A DNA stretch of 64,000 bases, taken from contig NC_089176.1 of NCBI RefSeq assembly GCF_947507565.1, positions 1,054,001-1,118,000 of the forward strand, written 5' to 3'. The translations under genes and the position numbers were made by a program. Origin of the DNA: Oscarella lobularis. Its lineage: Eukaryota > Porifera > Homoscleromorpha > Homosclerophorida > Oscarellidae. Of the stretch, positions 53,256 to 64,000 are shown in pieces. The notes under the pieces were generated by a model that searched no databases, was not told the origin of the DNA, and was given only the letters and a program-made list of their open reading frames with translations. Positions within the stretch are counted from its first letter, which is position 1. Every line of letters starts with the position of its first letter.

Positions 53256-53623
53256 TCAGCGGGCCAGGGTCAGTGAAGAGAATGCCACCCTGCAAGAAGA
53301 AGGCAAAGCATATACCCCTTAGTTGATGATCCAGATCTCCTGTATTGTATCTATCTACGTTGTATCTTACCTTCGTTTCTGTAGGCTCTAAACGCTGTCA
53401 TGTAGTCCTCGACTTCTTTCGCGCAGTTCTTCAGATGGTTGACGCCTTCTCGCCGATTGCAGTCGACCAAATGCTGGCGGAAGATCTTCACCTTTTCGAG
53501 GTGAATCGCCCGTCGTCTCACCCACTGCTCTCGAGCCTGGGCCGCGCCGACGACGTCGCCTTTTTCGACTTCGTTTAGTTCGGGAGCTTGTGGATACTCC
53601 CGGTGAAAAGAGGTCGTCGTCAT
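53256..53623 (-). CDS. NDUFB10: NDUFB10-like complex I subunit, short form
   Basis: Accessory subunit of mitochondrial NADH dehydrogenase, on the intermembrane-space side of the membrane arm. Two exons (53371-53623, 53256-53317) encode 104 residues. HLEKVKIFRQHLVDCNRREG and NHLKNCAKEVEDYMTAFRAY match the conserved half of NDUFB10, with the same Cys-x11-Cys spacing as human (CQQREGQNYQQNC). The second exon was joined so that RNEG continues VYALPSSCRVAFSSLTLAR, which keeps a Cys near the position of human ARKC. Vertebrate proteins have about 172 residues; here the N-terminal third is missing, and the next gene starts only 133 bp upstream on the other strand, which leaves little room for more exons. 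Confidence 0.8.
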
Positions 53624-53756
53624 CGTGAGCAGACTCTCTCGTACTGAATGTCCCGTATAAAAGCACCGGAAGCGTACTCACGTACAGTACACGTTTCTAC
53701 ATTTTGTACTGATTTTTGAGGCTGGCTGTGCTCAACGCAGGCACTATAATTCGCAA

Positions 53757-56700
53757 ATGGCAGAACCGGTTCCCGATCCTCTCTTTGAAGAGATCGTCTT
53801 GCAGGAAGAGTGGCTGCCGAGATTAGCTTCCCAACTTGAGTTCTCCCGTTTACTTTACGATCTCTCTGCCGTCGGAATTTTAGCGGCAGACGAACGCGAA
53901 GCTCTTCTAAAGTCGCTTTCCCGGAAATCGAAAGAGGAAGTAGCGACCGAGTTGTTTCGCGATATTCTACCCAAATACGGCCTTGGAACGTTTGACAAGT
54001 TTATCTCGGTGCTTCTGGGCACAGGGTATAAAGAAACGGCGAAGTCGCTGCAAGGTGCGTCATGGGATGCGGAAGAATCCGTAGAAGGCGTGCCCCTTTC
54101 ACCCTGACGACGTAATTTTATTTTTTCTTTGCAGACAAGAGAGAGATTGGCACTCATGGATTCGGTAAAGTTTGCGTCAGATCAATCCGCGAAGCCTTGA
54201 GTACTAATTTGATTTAATCTCAAAACGTAGTTATGGAAGCTTGTATTGACGACGACGGCATTGGTAAAATAAGATGTTAATAGTCAATGCATGGGAATTT
54301 CGTTGTTTAGACTTTCACTTAATGTATTTCTTTTCACAATAGAGGAAGCAATGTGTGGATCTCATAACCTATGTATAGACAGTTCTGATGTGTTGCCGTT
54401 GTATTTATATAACATGCTTCGTAGCGAAAAGAATAAGATTTCAAGCTGATCCTGAATTTGGTAAGCATTGTACATAATTAAGGTGTCTAATTAATTGACT
54501 TGTGTTTTAGAAAAAGCGGCCCTGGTAAATCTGCAATTTTGTATGCAAAAGTATATAAAACTCCTTCTGGAAATAATGTTTGTTATATTTAGTGGAATTG
54601 TTTTCAAAGCATCCAGAAGTTGGTAAGTGAGTCCTGGGAGTCAAACGATTAGCAAAAGACTAGCATTGAACTCCTCTCTTTAGCAATTGAATGCGGCGTG
54701 GATCCAAAACTAGGTATAATACTAAATACCAATTTTTGATAGACTAGTTTTTCTTTGTAGCGCTACTGTTTCATAAAAACGAAGATCTAAGTAAATAACA
54801 TTGTTTCCTCATATTTTGATATACAGTACATGTATTTCTGTATATATGAAAGGAAAGAAATTGGATGATCCAACCTTGAGTAATTACTTAAGCCATGCAC
54901 ACTATGCCTCGCATGATTGCGTTTCTGTTTAGAAAATTTGTTTTTCGAATATCCAGAAACAGGTGCTAAAATTTTATTTTCTACACGTTTAGTGCATGTC
55001 TCTGGCCGTAGGAGAAATGTTTGTGGACTATCCCTATCTTGGTACTACAAAAACTCAATTTGTGTATGAATATTTATTCTCCTTTTGCTTCTTAGTGAAA
55101 ATCTTTCACAGAAATCCAGAATTGGGTAGACTCGGTTGTTTAATTGATTAGAGGGATACATGTGTGGTGTTCTGTTTAGCTGTTACGTTGTCACGCGAAC
55201 CCGAAAAAGGTACAAATTATAATTTCTCAACTATTCGTTTTTGTTGTAATTTGTTATCATGTTAAATTCTAGTGAAGGAAGTGGCTGAAGAACCGAATGA
55301 AAGTTGCAAATTTTAGAGTCAGTGATACGGACTTTTATTTACCGTTATTATCTGTAGAGTCACAATACGTGGCAGCAAAATTAGGTAACACAAATATCAG
55401 CACCATAAAAATAACTGTTTAGTGTTTGTAAAGTTGTGAAGAACGCCCAAGAGCCCGAACTAGGTACAGTATCAATATATATACGTCCCTAAATCGCGCC
55501 TACTGTATGTACGTAATGTGATTCTTATTCAGCGAGAGAACTTGCGAACATGTGGCGTAACGGTATATAGCAGAAAGCAGGTGATACGATAGAATGCAAG
55601 TGAAGTCTGCGTGTGTTTAGACGATGAAATGCCGGAAGATCTTGATCTACGTATGGAAATGCATTGTTCTTTAAATTAAAATAGCATTTCATTTTGTTAT
55701 TATAGATGGATTTATAATAGATGAACGAATTGGTACGTTTTTATGTTTTCAATGCCTCCTATATTTATTGTAGATTATTATGACAGGAATGGGAATGGCT
55801 CTGCTGCCGCCTATAAGTACGCCTTATGCTGAGAGTAAATGCTATTAGATTTATCTTTTTGTAGGAGAATGTGTGCGCTCAGTGAGATTTGGTGAAGATA
55901 TTATTAAATAAACTAGCGCTCTATTGCTGACTGAGCGCCCTTCTTTAGAACCCGACGGTTCTCCCAACATTGATGATGGTATATTGAATAGAATGCTGCA
56001 CGACAACTGTAGCTAACGCGTTGTTTTAGTTATGAAGTTGATTCAACTTGGAACAGAATTGGGTATAGGAGATAACTGCTAACAGCTAATAGTTAATGTT
56101 CTGCGTGTAGCACAAAATATTGAAGGATTCGTTAAAAACAGTCAGTAGCAATTTTTTATGCAGTCAATAAAACAATGCAAACTCTGTTTTTCTTTTAGCC
56201 AAAGTGGATCCTATATATGGTATGAAGACTTTCCGATACGCCTATTCAAGCATAAATTGTTTTTGTTTAACATAGTGAAGTCATTTGAACAAGGCAGCCA
56301 AGCAGGTTAGCTCCGTTTTTTTCTTTTATTTTTTCTACTAAAGGCAAATTTAGTTAAAGTTCTCGGCAAACAGCCGGAGTTAGGTAAAAGTGTGTTGTTG
56401 TCGTGCAGCTCAATAAAGGAATTTTGTTTGTCAGTCCGAAAGTACGTTTTGCAACGACCAGAAATTTGTAAGCTGAAGATGAACGAAATGTGCCAAAGTA
56501 AAAGCCTTGTTTTTTCTTAGGTGCAATGCTAAGGCAATTAGTTGATCTTGGTATGAACTGCATGCTTATACATATAGAAATGTTTTCTTGCTATTTTCTA
56601 ATTATCTCTCGTTTGCGTACACTTGAAAGAACGCAGAGGAGATCTGGTGGCATTGGGTATGTGCTTGCGGCGTTTTGGATAAACGGTACACAGTAATTTT

Positions 56701-59700
56701 CTAAACTTTAGGAAAAGCTATTGACAAAGTTCTTAATGAAATGCGTAAGTAGACTTAAGCTATTTCATTCGAACTTTGAATTTCTTGTTCATAGTAAAAA
56801 TGTTGGAAAGCGATCCTGAAATGAGTAAGCCATTTCATTAATTTCCACTCGCACACCTTATACATTTCCGTGCTACAGATAAGAAAATGTTTACCGAAGT
56901 AAACGCTTTTCGAAGTTTTGAAAAAGCCAAAAAGCAGGGCCTAGTGACTGTAGTGAGATCCCGAATTCACCTGGTCGGAAAAGACAACGCAGGAAAAACT
57001 TGCGTCAAAAATGCCCTGCTCAGTAAACAATTTGTCGAAAATCAATTTAGCACGCCTGGAATCGCCACCAATGTGGCCATCTGCCAGGCGGAAACGGCAA
57101 GCGAAGACGGAGCGTGGGTGCTCCAGGAAGAGGGTCAACCGGCAGCAGTCATAGCTGGAGCGCTGAAAGCGACTCAACGAGGAGACGCAAGCGCAGTCGC
57201 AGTGGCGGAATCGGCGAAAGCGAGGAAACCAGCAGGTACTGTTGCTTCCGCCGAGAAAGGCGAATCTCGTCCTACTGGCAATGTGAGTGGACCCCAACTG
57301 CCCGCTAGCCGTCCTTCAGTCGCCGCCAGGCCTGACGTGGGTTCCATGACAACACGAAGAGTCCGTCGTCCTGGAAAAATACAACCGTATTGTCGTCTCC
57401 CAGGCGACGGAGACAAAATCGTTCGAAATTTCAGCGAATCTTCCGAATTGCTTGACGTCTGGAAAAAGATGGCGGACGCAGACAGCAACGAGCCTGTTCA
57501 CTCGTCCATTACCATTTGGGACGAGGGCGGTCAAGAACAGTATCTCAACATGCAGACGCCGTTTATTGCCGAAGACGCCGTCCACTTGCTCGTATTCGAT
57601 CTCACGCAGGATCCGAATTCCGAAGTTCGTTACACGTATTATCGACACGGTACCGGCGCAATTCCGCAGCCCTCCTTCGGTTTCCACACGTACGGTGGCG
57701 TACTTCGCGTCTGGTTGAGCATGCTCGTCGTCTCCGGCGGAGGTTCAGACAGGGCTCTGGGCGAATTTTTGGGCGGCGAGAGCGCCGACATCACGACCCT
57801 CGGCGAAGCTTTTATGCCAAAAGTTGCTTCTCCGCCGTGCATTCTAATTGGTACGCGAGCCCAGCAACCTGACGCTCAAATTCGGGATTATCAGGAGTAC
57901 CTAAAGAAACTCTTTGCCACAACCGAAAAGGCTCAATTGATTGATCACATCGTTCAAAGCGAAACCGACTGCAGCACCATTCCTGGTCACCCCGATCCGT
58001 TTTTATTCTATCCCGTCGAATGCAATTTTGCTTCGAAGAGAGAGATTGAGGCAGCAATTAGACAAAAGTCGCTCACCGGCCACAACGTCGTTATTCCTCA
58101 AGATCCGAATTTTGCGAAAATTCGTCACAGAATCATCCAAGCCGCGCAGCAATATTGGAAGAAGCGTCAGCTTCCCAAACGATGGCTCATACTTCAACTG
58201 CTCAACGAATTCGTCAGCAAAGAAAACGCTATCGTCCACAGGGACTTTCTGTTTTCCGTAGCAACCAAAGCTTGCCACATCACCGACGAAAGCGAGTTTC
58301 TCTACGCGATGATGTACCTCGACGCACTTGGCATGATCATTTACAAGCCGGGATCGAAATACCGCGTCTTGAATGAGCACATCATCACCGATCCCTCGTG
58401 GCTGTTCGAGCTCTTCTCCCGCTTCCTTCCCATAATATCTCAAGAAAAGGGACGAACGGCTAGAATTGACAACGAGGAGCTCTACGATCATTACCCGAGT
58501 GACCTTGTGAAGGTTCAAACGGAAGGCATTATGTGCTCGAGATTGGTGAAATACTTTCTCAATCACGTGAAACGAGCAGAGAATCATCGAAATCAGATGC
58601 TGAGGCTCCTGCAGGACTTTGACGTCATTGCTCCGTGTAACGCAGAGGGCAGCGAGGAGCCAGAAGAGAGCAGCAGCTTCTACGTTCCCTGCCTGGTTCA
58701 AAAGCGCCTCGACGATAAACGCGAGTGCTTTGTCTATCAGGAGCAGGAGAGACAGATGTACACGTGTCCTCTGGTTCTCAAAGCTCGTACGATCCTCATT
58801 TGGCCCGAGCCTCTGTTCTTTCGTCTCGTCACTCGCTTTCTCAACAAATTCCAACCTAAAGAGACCATCGTCGAGCGCAACAGAGTTGTCATCTACGACA
58901 TCGATTTGTCAAGTCACATGATCGCATTAGAATTTCTCTATCTCGACCCCAAATACGTCACAGCTACAGTAAGATTTCGAACCCCAACATTTGCCAGCGG
59001 TTTTCACGAGGTGAAAAGAAAGTGCCAGGAACTGCGTCAGATGATTCTGAGCGAGCTGAACGACATAAAAAAACTGGGGTTTCAGAATTTCGATGCCATC
59101 GTCTGTATTGGAAAGGATCCTCGCATTTTGCCGACACCAGAAAAAGATGAGTCAGATCTGTACATCAACTTTGAAGAGAAGCGAGAGGTCGTACCTTGCC
59201 CGGACGAGGTTTACCACGACGTATACCTCCGCATGAAAGGCGATAAGAAACTACTGCCGTTATCGCTAGTCTCAGAATTGTCGTATTGGTACAGCGTAGA
59301 AAAGGAGGTAAGATCAAGAGAATATTTGCATGCTTACAAGCAACCCAATTCTAATGTTTGTTTAGGAATTTTCGTTGAGCCGCGCAGATACATGTAGCGG
59401 CATTTTGCTTACGGTTATTCCTGCGGAGAGCGAAAATGTGACGGGAGCATTAAAGCTGGCTGTAGCTAAAGCACTGCCTGAATGCGAATTTGTCCAATTC
59501 TCCAAGGAACTTCTTGGAGACGCTACTACTAATCTCCAGCAGACGACTTGCAGATCGTTTCTGCTCAAAGTGGTTAATGTCATCGACACTTGGCAGAAAA
59601 GATTGATCGATCAGGAAGAAAATGCTACGGTCGGTTGTCTCTTAGATGTCTGCAAAAGAGTGAAGCTCAGCAGAACGACAATTGAAGAAGAGCTTCGCAC

Positions 59701-60056
59701 ATTAAACCCATCAGGTATAAAGTCTCATGGACGCCAAAGTATCTATACATTTGTTTCTTACTGTAGGTGTTTTTCCGTCAGATGACGCTCCGGTATCAGC
59801 TGAGATCATACGATCATGCGTCAACGTTGGATGTCTCAAGTGGGAGGAGATCGCGTTGAATTTGCTGTTTTCCACTCCTGATCTCCGAAAAATTGAAGAT
59901 TCATCAAAAAGTTTGAAGCTGAAGTTGCAAAGGGTTCTGGAAGAGTGGCAATTGAGAAAGGCAGATCATTCAGTAGGCCGTCTTCTTAAAGCTCTAAGCT
60001 CTGCAGGAATTAACAGAGCTCATGTCGAAAAGAATTATTTCGACTGGCTGAAATAA
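53757..60056 (+). CDS. CARD - microexon repeat linker - ROC-COR - Death - Death protein
   Basis: ROCO-type GTPase with adaptor domains, probably a signalling or immune scaffold. Thirty-six exons total 4320 nt (1439 residues). Exon 1 (53757-54054) encodes a CARD-like helical domain (VGILAADEREALLKSLSR, DILPKYGLGTFDKFISVLL). Exons 2-33 (54135-56824) are 32 in-frame microexons encoding about 318 residues of degenerate repeats. Exon 34 (56879-59307) carries the ROC domain: P-loop LVGKDNAGKT and switch motif WDEGGQEQYL, then COR (LPKRWLILQLLNEFVSKENA, VHRDFLFSVATKACHI). A roughly 110-residue Ala/Ser/Pro-rich insert separates the P-loop from the switch motif. Exons 35 (59366-59714) and 36 (59767-60056) each carry a death-like domain, the second with LKWEEIALNLL, LQRVLEEWQLRKADHSVG. 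No LRR or kinase domain is present. All junctions keep frame with GT-AG ends; no transcript evidence is available. Confidence 0.85.
54135..56824 (+). repeat. Array of 32 symmetrical phase-1 microexons
   Basis: Internal part of the CARD-ROC gene. Microexon ends, start-end: 54135-54164, 54231-54263, 54343-54372, 54425-54460, 54511-54540, 54593-54622, 54684-54713, 54761-54790, 54853-54879, 54933-54962, 55012-55041, 55096-55125, 55180-55209, 55273-55302, 55358-55384, 55434-55463, 55533-55562, 55621-55650, 55706-55732, 55787-55816, 55865-55891, 55949-55978, 56030-56062, 56111-56140, 56199-56219, 56276-56305, 56354-56383, 56435-56467, 56521-56550, 56630-56656, 56712-56744, 56795-56824. Lengths are 21, 27, 30, 33 or 36 nt, mostly 30, all multiples of 3, and each is bounded by AG and GT in phase 1. 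Typical products: VKIFHRNPEL, LELFSKHPEV, AIECGVDPKL, KNLFFEYPET, VKVLGKQPEL, LKMLESDPEM, usually followed by a Gly made across the junction. Introns are about 50-90 nt. Some borders (third, fifth, seventeenth, twentieth) required choosing among donors or acceptors. Confidence 0.8.
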
Positions 60057-60295
60057 CTGCGTCTTATCTCCTCTGTCTCTTTCGTGCCGTTCTTGTTGCC
60101 TCTTGTAGTGTGCTGTATCCTGCCTTTGAACTTTGTGGCTGCGTGTTTTGACGCCGTATAAAGCAGTTTTTGGTTTGAATTTTTTTGTTTCTGACATGTT
60201 TTCTAGCGAAAGTTGCATGCAATATTCATGAATGCAGAAAGATTTTTTGTCGATTCAATGTTTCGAGTTCCCGTATAAGCTTTCTTGCCCTTCGA

Positions 60296-63200
60296 ATGTC
60301 TTCGTTTCGCAGTCGATTCATAGCGCCGCGACCGACACCGAAAAGCAGATCAGAGGTTAAGGCACGGAGCTCGGCAAAGTTTGGAAAGACGGAAAAGCGA
60401 GAATCATCATTATCCGGACGAACGAGGCGACCAGTCGCCGCCACCTCGGCGACAGTCTCTCAGCAGGGCATAAAGACATCTTCTAATGCAGAGAGAAGAG
60501 GAGCACGCGATGAGAACAAGGCTCCTTCATCCGTTACAGTCGAATTCCAAAACGTCATGGATCAGGCGGCGCGAACGATTCAGGCTTGGTATCGCAGTCA
60601 GCGAACGTCGAGACAACAGGCCAACTTGGCGCTTCATTCGCTTTTGACGAAGAAAAAGCAGGAGAGAACTCGCCTAGAGCTATTGGCTCGCCAGGAAAAG
60701 GCAAGTAGATCTAGATCAAGGAAAAGAGTGTCATACAGAGATGCTTCTCTGTGGTATTCTTTTAATCTTAGTGGTCGATGAAACTCTGTTTATCTCCTTC
60801 TGAGAGTCTAATGTTTTTTTTTGCTAAGCTTGTTGATCGATTCTTGGTAGTAAGCATTGTCGTTGTCTTGTTAGGAAGCGGAGTACGTTGCTCGAAAAAT
60901 GCGTGCCGAAGAGAGAAGTCGTCATTTGGCTGTGGAAGAGATGAGGCGCAAGCGAGAGGAAAAGTGGAGAGAACACAAGCGAAAAGAAGAGGAGGAGGCA
61001 GAGGAGATGCCAAACGCCGTAAACATAATAAGGGACAAACTTTGGCGGGGCGTTCTAAGTAGCCGACCCTTGTTAGGAGAGAAAGGCAAAAGCATCGAAG
61101 CAAACTCACGAGACTCGGAGTGTGAAGTCTGGTGAACATCGTCCACCATCGGGAAGACAAAAGCTGGTTTCTTTTGAAATGAGCAAGTTGAACAGTCGTC
61201 CGGCATCAAGAGGTTTTGATGAAGATGCTCCGCTGGATCACTCCACTCCCGAAATAGCGAGGAAAAGCGTATCAAGGATGACGTCTGATGTTGATCGGTA
61301 GGAGAAATTACTGCAGTTCCGTCGTAACAACAATTGTACATCAAGTAGAGAACAAAAACCCGTGCATTTGCTTTTGGAAGATGCTCTCAGAATTCTGGAG
61401 AAGTCGCCGGAGAATATACCCGATTTTACGAGTGAACCCAAGTTGAGACGGCAAGTGTTTATGGTCCAAAGACACGTAAGCGTTTGCACTGTTTGTGAAT
61501 CCCTTTTTATACAGAGATGTCGTAACACTATCACAACCGTCTGGTGAAGGTCTCAAGTGGGTTCAGAAGGCAATTAATTGACTAGACAATTTCTTTTGCT
61601 CTTTAGCAGCCTCAAAGCGTTTTTGGACGAAGTTGAACTTGCGGCTTTGCCTCAGCCAGCTCAAGTGGTAATTCTTGCTCTGCAAAATTAAAAATGATAC
61701 GTTTATACGTTTCCTAGGCGTCTGCTGAGTTGCCTTCAGCTGAGTGCGTGCCTGAAAAGGAGTACGCTAAATTTTGCTTTACTAATTATACTGTCTGATA
61801 TAACGTTTATTCTTAGTTTAGAAAACTTTTCGTCGGTGACGTCAAGTATTGCATCAAAAATGGAATCGCAGGATTCTCTGTTGAGACAGAGTCGGCAGCA
61901 GATAGCCGCCCTTCAGAAAGAACTCGTGAGATGAGACAAACGAATCACGACATTTACGTATTGACGGACGGCTCTGTACCAGGAGAATCAAAGACAACTG
62001 AGTCTTTATCATGCCCGTCAGCAGGAGAAAGACATCAAACATAGACTAGCAAGTCAGAAACAGCAGAATGATGATGCGGTTCAACGGCATTTGGCCTTTA
62101 TTGATCAGGTAAAGTGGTATTGCTTTTTGTCAAGGCTTGGCCAAGTGTTTCTTTTTCTATTAGCTTATAGACGACAAGAAGGCGTTGAGCACGCGCTGCG
62201 AGTCTCTTGTGAAAGAGCTCAAATCAGCAGATACGAAATATTCGCGAAAAATTAAAGAAATGGAAGAACGGTTAGTTCACGTTTTCAGTTCACTGTCACA
62301 TGTATCTACCATCAAATTCGGAGCAGATACAGGCACGATATAAAAAAGCAAAAAGAACTAGATAGTGCTGCCGAGAAATTGAGAAGAGAGCGATGGATAG
62401 AGGAAAAGACTCAGTCAATAAAAGTACAAAGATAAAAAACTGATGTATTGCTTACAAGCATTTATCCCCTTGCGTTAGGAAATGACGGTGAAAGGCCTAG
62501 AGCCAGAAATTCAGCTACTTATTAAAAAGCACAAGCAGGACGTGCAGCGAATCAAAGCAGAACATCAAGTGATGAACGTTGGAGAGATGAAAGTCTCTTC
62601 TGACGTGGCGATTTTAGGCTGAGTTAATGAGGACAGACGAGAGAGCCGGTTCTCGTTTCGTTCATCAAGTGGAGGAGCTGAGAGAACAGTTGGGTAGAGA
62701 AAAGGAAAGAGCTTGTGCTCATGAAAGAGAACTTGCTAGGCAAAGGTTAATGCACCTGCATGTTTTTTTTGAGCAATTGGTACTCATTCGTTGTGCAGGT
62801 ACGAGAAACAGGTTCAACTCGACGAAGCCAATTTGCAGAAATTGCGTCAGCAGTACAGGGATGAAGTAGAAAAGGAGAAGCAACGATTGGCTGACCAGAC
62901 GTATAAGCAGAGTCGCGAAGGGGCTGATCTCAAGGAAAAATTGCGGGTTCGGAGAACGAGATTATGACCGGTCTCCTAAACGAGCTTCTTCATTGATTAC
63001 AGGAAGAGTACGCTGAAAAAATGGCCGCGTTTAAGCAGGAACACGAGGAGATTCTTCACGAAAAGGAACACAAGCATAGGGTAGGAAATTGTGTTGGGTA
63101 TTCCTTCGTCTCGTTGGAAGGGGTTTTGGTCAAGACTGAACTCAAAGAACTCAAAGAACGACTTACAGTCGAAAAGGAGGTTTGGATGGAAAAGTACAAA

Positions 63201-64000
63201 CAGGGCCAAGTAATGAGGGCATGGTATTTAATTATAAACATTTGAATGTTGTGTGCCCTTTAGACGACCGCTCTTTCTTCTTTGGAGTCTGAATTGAGGG
63301 AGAAGCTGAAGCAAGAGCGAGACCGAGTAGAGATATTGAGAGACTCAATTTGCAGGAAACTGATCTGACGTGTAGGAAATAGAAATGGTCATTGAGAAAT
63401 TGGAGGCGGACATGCGACAGACGCAAGAGGAACATCAAAACGCTTCCGACGGAAAACTGAGGCAAGGAAAAATAGACGCTTGTATTCTAAAGCAATAAGA
63501 ATCCTCGTCCTTTTTCTCTCGTAGACGAATCAGAGAAAAATATGAAGCTGAGCTGAAGCAGGTTGAAGAATCCGAGAAGTCTCTATTACGAAAGCAAACA
63601 GCACTAAAGGTAGAGACGTTTTTATTGTCAATCTTTGCTTAACGCCTCCTCAGGAGCAGACACTGGAAATGCAGGATAGGATAACGACGCTTGAAGTAGA
63701 GCTGGAGAAAACTAAAAGAGAGCGCGAAAATACCAGAGAGGCAAGCTCTTGTCTCTTCACGATTTGCTGCTCTACGTTTCTTATGTATCGTAGGTTGTTG
63801 AGCGATTGACGGGGGAACGAAATAATATGGCTGATATCATTAGACAAGAGTTTGCTGACCGGTTAGTTAATTGAAAGTTGCGGGCTAATTGGTACGGTTT
63901 TGGAGTCGAATACTCGTTAGACTTGTGAGAACGGAGGAGGAAAACAAGCGCATCAAAATAGAAATGAGCGAAGTGAGAGCGAGACGTCAAGTCGAACTAG
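60296..64000 (+). CDS. CEP131: CEP131 (AZI1) centriolar satellite protein, 5' part
   Basis: Centrosomal/ciliary coiled-coil protein needed for ciliogenesis; incomplete at the right edge. Starts MSSFRSRFIAPRPTPKSRSE at 60296. An IQ-like motif follows (MDQAARTIQAWYRSQR; human MAEQAARTIQRWYRHQ), then charged helices (RHLAVEEMRRKREEKWREHK), LEDALRILEKSPENIPDF, and the long coiled coil with near-identical blocks to vertebrates: QRHLAFIDQLIDDKKALSTR, LRRERWIEEKTQSIK, MTVKGLEPEIQLLIKKHKQD, ELMRTDERAGSRFVHQVEEL followed by REQLGREKE, EIEMVIEKLEADMRQTQEEH, RIREKYEAELKQVEESEKSL and NMADIIRQEFADR. Introns are short. The final codons of the window (MSEVRARRQVEL) are still in the coiled coil, so about 100 or more residues lie beyond. 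Confidence 0.94.

Overview
The window is nuclear DNA from an animal. Genes are packed on both strands, introns are mostly about 45-70 nt with GT-AG ends, and many families are typical of or restricted to animals: A2M/thioester proteins with kringle, MAM, CUB and EGF modules, CARD and death domains, BTB-Kelch proteins, MICU, CEP131 and CCDC33. The compact genes and mosaic innate-immunity-like architectures suggest an early-branching animal, perhaps a sponge. That placement is inference; no ribosomal or mitochondrial marker is present.

Layout, left to right. 1-11.2 kb: BTAF1 (minus, runs off the left edge), NOL12 (plus), CCDC33 (minus), a MICU2-like mitochondrial calcium-uptake protein (minus) and an intronless WDR75 (minus). 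11.5-17.6 kb: a secreted GH94-like phosphorylase-fold enzyme and a tandem pair of intronless BTB-BACK genes (plus). 18.4-28.6 kb: one very large secreted gene (minus) that joins WxxW/CysD, CUB, MAM with an inserted kringle, two more MAM-like domains, two EGFs and a second CUB to a full alpha-2-macroglobulin chain with a GCGEQN thioester. 29.4-42.6 kb: housekeeping genes UTP6, LAMTOR2, WIPI2, POLR3H and TBCD, some in head-to-head pairs whose start codons are about 50 bp apart. 42.6-46.2 kb: a decayed piece of a kelch-like gene, then a 1027-residue secreted homologue of bacterial VioB/RebD-type enzymes (minus). 46.9-53.6 kb: an intact kelch-like gene, CHTF18 and a short NDUFB10. 53.8-60.1 kb: a CARD-ROC-COR-Death-Death gene. 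60.3-64 kb: the 5' part of CEP131.

The most striking structure is in the CARD-ROC gene. Between the CARD exon and the ROC exon lie 32 consecutive microexons of 21-36 nt. Every one is a multiple of 3 and every junction is phase 1. They encode a degenerate ten-residue repeat with a frequent PEL-G ending. Any subset could be skipped or included without changing frame, so the locus looks like a variable-length linker between an adaptor domain and a GTPase. The VioB-like gene and the modular thioester protein are the next most unusual items.

Functionally the window is mixed: ribosome biogenesis (NOL12, WDR75, UTP6), transcription (BTAF1, POLR3H), replication/cohesion (CHTF18), tubulin and cilia (TBCD, CEP131, CCDC33), mitochondria (MICU2-like, NDUFB10), lysosome/autophagy signalling (LAMTOR2, WIPI2) and putative defence or recognition (A2M mosaic, CARD-ROC, BTB pair, VioB-like). 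No CRISPR array, rRNA, tRNA, LTR element or intact transposon was recognised.
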